Shown here: piece by piece, positions 61,567 to 64,000 of the stretch | How the letters are laid out: the number at the start of each line of letters is the position of its first letter | Position numbering within the stretch: the stretch's first letter is position 1 | DNA from: CBDBKE01 sp965218055 | Lineage (GTDB): Bacteria; Acidobacteriota; Terriglobia; JAJPHL01; JAPKYU01 | Direction: 5' to 3' | NCBI GenBank assembly: GCA_965218055.1 | Contig: CBDCKA010000001.1 | Location: 248,001 to 312,000, forward strand | DNA: 64,000 nt | Notes under the pieces: model-generated | The model's input: only the letters and a program-made list of their open reading frames with translations | Told to the model about the DNA's origin: nothing | Database searches by the model: none | Position numbers and translations under genes: made by a program

Positions 61567-62415
61567 TTAGTTCATGGAGGCCAGCAGCCGCTTGAGGGCG
61601 ACGACGCTCCCAAGGATGTCGTCCGCGTCGCTGGGCTTGGTAGCCAGCTCCAGGTATTTCTCGAAATCGGCGAGGGCCAGTCCGTAGTTCTGCAAAGCGT
61701 GGTGCGGCAGGGCGCGCTGCTTGTACTGCTCGGCTGAATGGGGATTCAGCTCCAGCAAAACGTCCAGAATGGCAATTTCCTTCCGGTACTCACGACGGCT
61801 GTGGTAGATGCCCCGCAGGTTGTTCAGCATGCGTGTGACAATGTACCTGTTGTCCACCGGGCGCAGATAGGCAGGATCCAGGTGCCCCTGGGAGCCGTAG
61901 GTTTCCCGCAGACGCTGCTCGCAATTGGCTTTGGTGAGGATCTGGCCACCATGAAACGGGTCCACCAGCAAGGCAGGGGGTCCAAGGGCCAGGACCAAGA
62001 AATGCCCGGGAAAGCCAATCCCCCGGAAAGGGAAGCCGAGCCGGCGACCAATCTCAACGTAAATCGCGGACAGCAGGATGGGGATGCCGGTGTGCCGCTC
62101 CAGCACGTCATTTAGAAAGCTGTTGCGCGGGTCGTAGTAGTCCTCCTCATTTCCACGAAACTTTTTCTCTTTGAACAGGCAGCAATTGATGGCGCCGATG
62201 ATCATCTGCGGGCTGCGCCCAGCTGCCCCGGCAGACGGTAGGCGCACCTGGGCAGCCAGCTCGTCCAGCCGCCGCAGGTAGCGGTCGCGATTCAGGCCGG
62301 GATACTCGATCTGGGCGACCAGCAAAGCTAGCACGTCCAGACGGGACTCGGTTTCGGGAAGGCTCAACACCTCCGCGATTCGACGCGCGACGTTCGAGAG
62401 GCCCTTTGCGCTCAT
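61567..62415 (-). CDS. SirB1-family protein (transglutaminase-like fold plus TPR)
   Basis: A 282-residue protein. The transglutaminase-like core includes NCCLFKEKKFRGNEEDYYDPRNSFLNDVLERHTGIPILLSAIYVEIGRRLGFPFRGIGFPGHFLV (read in pieces) and then DPFHGGQ. The C-terminal third has a TPR-like pair (LNPHSAEQYKQRALPHHALQNYGLALADFEKYLEL). Bacterial homologues are of unknown enzymatic function. ATG 62415 overlaps the proline dehydrogenase stop by one base, indicating coupling. Confidence 0.8.
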   Translation of the reverse strand: MSAKGLSNVARRIAEVLSLPETESRLDVLALLVAQIEYPGLNRDRYLRRLDELAAQVRLPSAGAAGRSPQMIIGAINCCLFKEKKFRGNEEDYYDPRNSFLNDVLERHTGIPILLSAIYVEIGRRLGFPFRGIGFPGHFLVLALGPPALLVDPFHGGQILTKANCEQRLRETYGSQGHLDPAYLRPVDNRYIVTRMLNNLRGIYHSRREYRKEIAILDVLLELNPHSAEQYKQRALPHHALQNYGLALADFEKYLELATKPSDADDILGSVVALKRLLASMN

Positions 62416-63329
62416 CAGCCCCGGAACAGATTCCTCAGAAAGAATACCAGGTTGGCCGGACGCTCAGCGAGTCGCCGCGTCAGGTAGGGAAACCACTGGC
62501 GCCCAAAGGGGATGTAGACGCGCATCCGGTATCCGTCGCGGCGCAGGCGCCGCTGCAGGTCGCGCCGAATCCCGTACAGCATCTGAAACTCGAAGGCCTC
62601 AGGCGCGATTCCCTGGGCCCGGCTATATTCCAGCGTGGCGCCGATCATACCCGGGTCGTGGGTGGCGATGGCGTGGTAGAAGCTACTGGAAAGCAGCCGC
62701 TGGCTCAGCCGTACAAAGTTGGCGTCCACGTCGGACTTGCGCGGGTAGGCCACCTCGGGCGGTTCGTTGTAGGCGCCCTTGCACAGACGGATGCAAGTAC
62801 TCTGAGCCAGCAGTTGTTCGACATCGCGCTCGCTGCGGTACAAATAGGCTTGAACGACTGCGCCCACGTTGCGGAAGCGTCGCCGCAGGGCGCCCACCAC
62901 CTCTAGCGTGCGTTCCGTGTACGGGGAACTCTCCATATCCACCCGCACAAAATTGCCGTAGGCAGCGGCTCGCTCCACCACCGCGGCCACCTGCTCCGGG
63001 CAACGCTCCGGGGAAAGGTCCAGACCCAACTGCGTCAGCTTGACCGACACATCGGCATTCATGCCTCGGGCCTGGATCTCATCCAGCAGCCGGAGATAGA
63101 CGTTGCATGCGGCCGTGGCGTCGGCCTCAGTGGTAACGTGCTCGCCCAGGTAGTCCAGACTGACGCTGAAGCCGGCCCCCTGCACTGCCCGCGCAGCATG
63201 CAGCGCGTCCTCGATCGTTTCTCCGGCCACGAACCGGCGCGCCAGGGCGCGCACCGCCCGCGACTGCAGCATGAACTTTTGAATGGAAGGCCGGTCGGCC
63301 AGGTGGAGCAGCAGGCTGCGGGTCAGCAT
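62415..63329 (-). CDS. Proline dehydrogenase
   Basis: A 304-residue monofunctional FAD enzyme that oxidises proline to pyrroline-5-carboxylate. Conserved features are SLDYLGEHV, VSVKLTQLGLD, FVRVDMESSPYTE, IRLCKGAYNEP and the C-terminal FEFQMLYGIRRDLQRRLRRDGYRMRVYIPFG (in pieces), which binds FAD and proline. No PutA aldehyde dehydrogenase domain. ATG 63329; it is coupled by a one-base overlap to the SirB1-like gene. Confidence 0.9.
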   Translation of the reverse strand: MLTRSLLLHLADRPSIQKFMLQSRAVRALARRFVAGETIEDALHAARAVQGAGFSVSLDYLGEHVTTEADATAACNVYLRLLDEIQARGMNADVSVKLTQLGLDLSPERCPEQVAAVVERAAAYGNFVRVDMESSPYTERTLEVVGALRRRFRNVGAVVQAYLYRSERDVEQLLAQSTCIRLCKGAYNEPPEVAYPRKSDVDANFVRLSQRLLSSSFYHAIATHDPGMIGATLEYSRAQGIAPEAFEFQMLYGIRRDLQRRLRRDGYRMRVYIPFGRQWFPYLTRRLAERPANLVFFLRNLFRG

Positions 63330-63464
63330 GCGTGGGAAAAGCTCGCGGGAGGTCGTGGGCTAATGCAGTGACCGGCCGATTCCGTTCGTCTGACCCGTTG
63401 CTCCTCCCGGAGCCATCCGAAAGCCGGAAGCTTTCCCAAGGAACCGAATGAGCCAGCCACGGTA

Positions 63465-64000
63465 CTAGGGCTGCGCTTCCAGCCACTTTTCCGCGGCAAT
63501 GGCAGCCATGCACCCGCTCCCGGCGGCGGTGACGGCCTGGCGGAAGACGCGGTCCTGCACGTCGCCGGCGGCAAAAACACCTTCGACGCTGGTGTGGACG
63601 TGGTCGCGGGTCACCACGTAGCCGTCTGGGTCCATTTCGATTTGGCCCTTGAACACTTCGGTATTGGGCCGGTGCCCAATGGCCAGAAAGACGCCGTCAG
63701 TTTCCAATTCGCTGTTCTGGTTGGATTTGACGTTGCGTAGATTGACGCCAGTGACCTGGCCGCGGCTGGCATCGTGAATGTCCTCGACGATTGTATCCAT
63801 GATGAATTTAATCTTCTCGTTGCGTTGAGCACGCTCGAGCATGATCTTCGAGGCGCGAAATTGGTCGCGCCGGTGGATAACGGTCACCGAGGCGGCAAAC
63901 TTGCTGAGGAAGGTACTTTCCTCCATGGCCGAATCTCCGCCGCCCACTACCATCACCTTCTTCCCCCGAAAGAAAAAGCCGTCGCAAGTGGCGCAGGTGG
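63465..64000 (-). CDS. trxB: Thioredoxin reductase, 3' part (5' end outside the window)
   Basis: The visible C-terminal part contains the redox-active CATCDG at about 63990 (both cysteines present), the NADPH-binding GGGDSAMEES, HRRDQFRASK, and the FAD-binding AAGDVQD with VTAAGSGCMAAI. It ends EAQP at TAG 63465. The N-terminal FAD half lies beyond the window edge. Confidence 0.9.
   Translation of the reverse strand, partial: TCATCDGFFFRGKKVMVVGGGDSAMEESTFLSKFAASVTVIHRRDQFRASKIMLERAQRNEKIKFIMDTIVEDIHDASRGQVTGVNLRNVKSNQNSELETDGVFLAIGHRPNTEVFKGQIEMDPDGYVVTRDHVHTSVEGVFAAGDVQDRVFRQAVTAAGSGCMAAIAAEKWLEAQP

Overview
The window is GC-rich DNA that most resembles an Acidobacteriota chromosome. The reasons are the chaperone/protease run tig-clpP-clpX-lon, the acidobacterial-style interspersed repeats (a VIPSEARDL-encoding repeat and 'atccgcagatt...aatctgcg' palindromes), and the TPR-rich membrane glycosyltransferase genes. 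The phylum call is inference from gene style; there is no rRNA in the window.

Layout. 1-6.3 kb: the tail of an unrecognised gene, a radical-SAM ArsS-like gene (-), a CHASE2/adenylate cyclase gene broken by two single-base indels, a small secreted protein, an M48 metalloprotease and an amidase (-). 6.5-32.6 kb: one 26-kb block of co-directional phage structural genes. In order these are an amidase remnant, small holin-region genes, terminase small and large subunits, portal, a protease/scaffold/capsid fused frame, a decoration-like protein, connectors, tail terminator, tail tube, chaperone-slot genes, a short tape measure, three tail-tip proteins (including a four-cysteine hub), and a long beta-helical fibre gene broken by two one-base insertions. 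The block closes with a solo ClpB-type AAA+ ATPase and a membrane coiled-coil protein. No integrase, repressor, replication or intact lysis gene is visible. Most gene-to-gene gaps in the block hold short hairpin or tandem repeats of several families, some of which also occur beside mutL and cmk, so the block looks like a long-term resident rather than a fresh prophage.

32.7-43 kb: a small membrane protein, larE (-), an AI-2E family transporter, an integral membrane protein (-), mutL, cmk, and a long secreted protein of lower GC whose C-terminal half looks like a GH63/GH37-type (alpha/alpha)6 glycosidase. 43-51 kb: the protein quality-control run tig, clpP, clpX, lon, followed by rho. 51-56.5 kb: two paralogous TMTC-like membrane/TPR proteins flanking a third polytopic membrane protein, a plausible surface or protein glycosylation group. 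56.6-64 kb: a membrane-anchored TPR protein, dgt, a small zinc-ribbon protein, a stand-alone Lrp/AsnC ligand-binding domain, then minus-strand small genes (hypothetical, repeat-rich basic protein, RRM protein, cold-shock protein), a SirB1-like protein coupled to proline dehydrogenase, and the 3' part of trxB running off the window.

The main biological hypothesis is that the 26-kb block encodes a phage-derived particle (defective prophage or gene-transfer-agent-like). Its tail-tip order resembles that of the Rhodobacter GTA. It ends with an unusual AAA+ ATPase and membrane-protein pair.
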